NCBI GenBank assembly: GCA_031258335.1
Contig: JAIRMY010000255.1
Coordinates: forward strand, 1-6,038
Length of the DNA: 6,038 nt
Reading direction: 5' to 3'
Source: Spirochaetaceae bacterium
Lineage (GTDB): Bacteria; Spirochaetota; Spirochaetia; Treponematales; Breznakiellaceae
The translations under genes were made by a program, and so were the position numbers. Positions 5,136 to 6,038 of the stretch are shown in pieces (position 1 is the first letter of the stretch; the number at the start of each line of letters is the position of its first letter). The notes below the pieces were generated by a model. That model was not told the origin of the DNA. It saw only the letters and a program-made list of their open reading frames with translations, and searched no databases.

Positions 5136-5930
5136 TTAATTTTCCCCTTCAATCGCCTGAGGCGTATCCGACGGCTCCCGCTCAGTCCGTGAAGCGCGTA
5201 TCTGAATGTCGCCAAACAGTTTATGCTGATAAATCGTAACAAACCTGTGTTTAACCGCCTCGAGAAGAGCTAGAAACGCGCAGACTATATCCATGACGGA
5301 ACCTCTGCGCGCTATCAAATCGGTAAAATTACATTCGCCTCTTGTTTCGATGAGTTCCGTCATCAGCGCGATTTTTTCGTTTATCGAGACTTCCTCCCGT
5401 AAATCCATGATGCGCTCGCCGGAAAGATGGGACATGAGGGCGGAAAACGTGTTGAGAAGTTCCCAAACATCGGCTTTTTTCCAGAGACGGTCGTCATCAT
5501 CAAACGGCAGCACCCGCTGTAACTTCTTGCGCTCCACAACCCATTCCGCCTCACGCTCCTTTTCCTCCATCAGTTCGGACAGTTTTTTGAAACGCTGATA
5601 CTCGATGAGCTGCTCAACGAGTTCCTGTCTGGGGTCTTCAATCTCGTCGTCCGCGTCAAATTCAATGGGCAAGAGCATGCGCGATTTAATGTAAAGCAGA
5701 GTCGCCGCGGTAAGGTGAAAGCTGGACAGGTCGTCAAGCCCAATATTACCGGCAAAGTTTATGTATTGTATATACTGGTCGGTAATCTCAGAAATCGGTA
5801 TATCGTACAGGTTCACACGGTTTTTTTTTATTAACTCAAGCAGCAACCCAAGCGGCCCCTCAAATTCCTTTAGCCTGAGTTGGCAGCCTTCTTTATGGCT
5901 ATCCGTATCTTTAGATTGCAATGTATACAT
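5136..5930 (-). CDS. scpA: Segregation and condensation protein A (kleisin)
   Basis: ScpA is the kleisin subunit that bridges the SMC heads and holds ScpB, giving the condensin-like complex its closed ring. Numbering from a GTG at 5960, residues 28-66 carry the N-terminal SMC-neck-binding region (LRLKEFEGPLGLLLELIKK, NLYDIPISEITDQYIQYI). Next come LTAATLLYIKSRMLLPIEFD, an acidic link with EDPRQELVEQLIEYQRFKKL that lies in the ScpB-binding middle, and the C-terminal winged helix (VCAFLALLEAVKHRF, then LFGDIQI). Length is normal for the family. I prefer the ATG at 5930 (264 residues) because a TGGTACAAT extended -10 box lies between it and the GTG; neither start has a ribosome-binding site. scpB follows after 3 bases, so the two proteins are surely made together. 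Confidence 0.92.
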   Translation of the reverse strand: MYTLQSKDTDSHKEGCQLRLKEFEGPLGLLLELIKKNRVNLYDIPISEITDQYIQYINFAGNIGLDDLSSFHLTAATLLYIKSRMLLPIEFDADDEIEDPRQELVEQLIEYQRFKKLSELMEEKEREAEWVVERKKLQRVLPFDDDDRLWKKADVWELLNTFSALMSHLSGERIMDLREEVSINEKIALMTELIETRGECNFTDLIARRGSVMDIVCAFLALLEAVKHRFVTIYQHKLFGDIQIRASRTEREPSDTPQAIEGEN

Positions 5931-5946
5931 TTGACTGATTGTACCA
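5921..5946 (-). promoter_or_regulatory. Possible extended -10 promoter for scpA, giving a leaderless or near-leaderless transcript
   Basis: On the minus strand TGG plus TACAAT (5946-5938) matches an extended -10 box. It ends only 7 bases before the ATG at 5930, where transcription would be expected to start, so the mRNA would have almost no leader. This would explain the lack of a ribosome-binding site. No good -35 box is present at 17 bases upstream, as is tolerated for extended -10 promoters. ATGTATACAT (5921-5930) is a perfect 10-base palindrome covering the start codon and might be an operator, though this could be chance. Confidence 0.3.
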
Positions 5947-5958
5947 TAAATCGGCCTC

Positions 5959-6035
5959 ACCCACTAGGTGGGTAACCCGTTGTGGGGGTGGTGGGGCGGC
6001 CCCACCCCACAAACACAAACCCCAGCACGGCGGGG
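5959..6035. repeat. GC-rich hairpin cluster upstream of scpA
   Basis: Three inverted repeats lie in a row. ACCCAC/GTGGGT (5959-5964 and 5968-5973) has a three-base loop. TTGTGG plus GGTGGGG (5980-5985, 5990-5996) pairs with CCCCACC plus CCACAA (6000-6012), with a four-base bulge. CCCC/GGGG (6020-6023 and 6032-6035) is the weakest. No T-run follows on either strand, so they do not look like ordinary terminators. They may be a dispersed palindromic repeat between scpA and the unseen upstream gene. Confidence 0.5.
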
Positions 6036-6038
6036 GAC

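Overview
The window looks like chromosomal DNA of a spirochaete, most likely a Treponema-like host-associated species. The clues are the OmpA-family peptidoglycan-binding ending with its DDWWKDRRVEF tail, a transposase of a type I associate with gut treponemes, and an scpA-scpB-rluB cluster. This assignment rests on recalled family resemblance, not on a search. No CRISPR array, tRNA or rRNA was seen.

Layout from left to right. (1) Positions 2-355 are the C-terminal end of an OmpA-like envelope protein on the plus strand. (2) Positions about 450-2282 are an AT-richer plus-strand cassette. It has its own sigma70-type promoter, a 77-residue protein made of two zinc-ribbon-like repeats, a doubtful 52-codon ORF, and a two-helix membrane protein with a cytoplasmic PUA/EVE-like domain. 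That last gene is cut by an in-frame amber codon, and the cassette ends in a strong hairpin terminator. (3) Positions 2322-2455 carry a run of palindromes. (4) Positions 2450 to about 3284 are the remains of an insertion sequence on the minus strand. Its transposase has a one-base frameshift and no 3' half, but the 5' leader still holds a hairpin that buries the ribosome-binding site. (5) Positions about 3306-3676 are a wrecked amino-acid ABC transporter binding-lipoprotein gene with an internal deletion, no C-terminal part and no recognisable start codon. (6) Positions 3683-5930 are a compact, intact minus-strand operon, scpA-scpB-rluB. (7) Positions 5959-6038 are GC-rich hairpins upstream of scpA.

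The right third is core housekeeping: ScpA and ScpB join SMC in the chromosome-condensing complex, and RluB modifies 23S rRNA. Positions 356-3680 look like a turnover zone where foreign DNA, an IS and a dying transporter gene have collected between two core genes. The most interesting parts are the zinc-ribbon plus membrane-anchored EVE-like gene pair, whose function is unknown, and the RNA structure guarding the transposase start.
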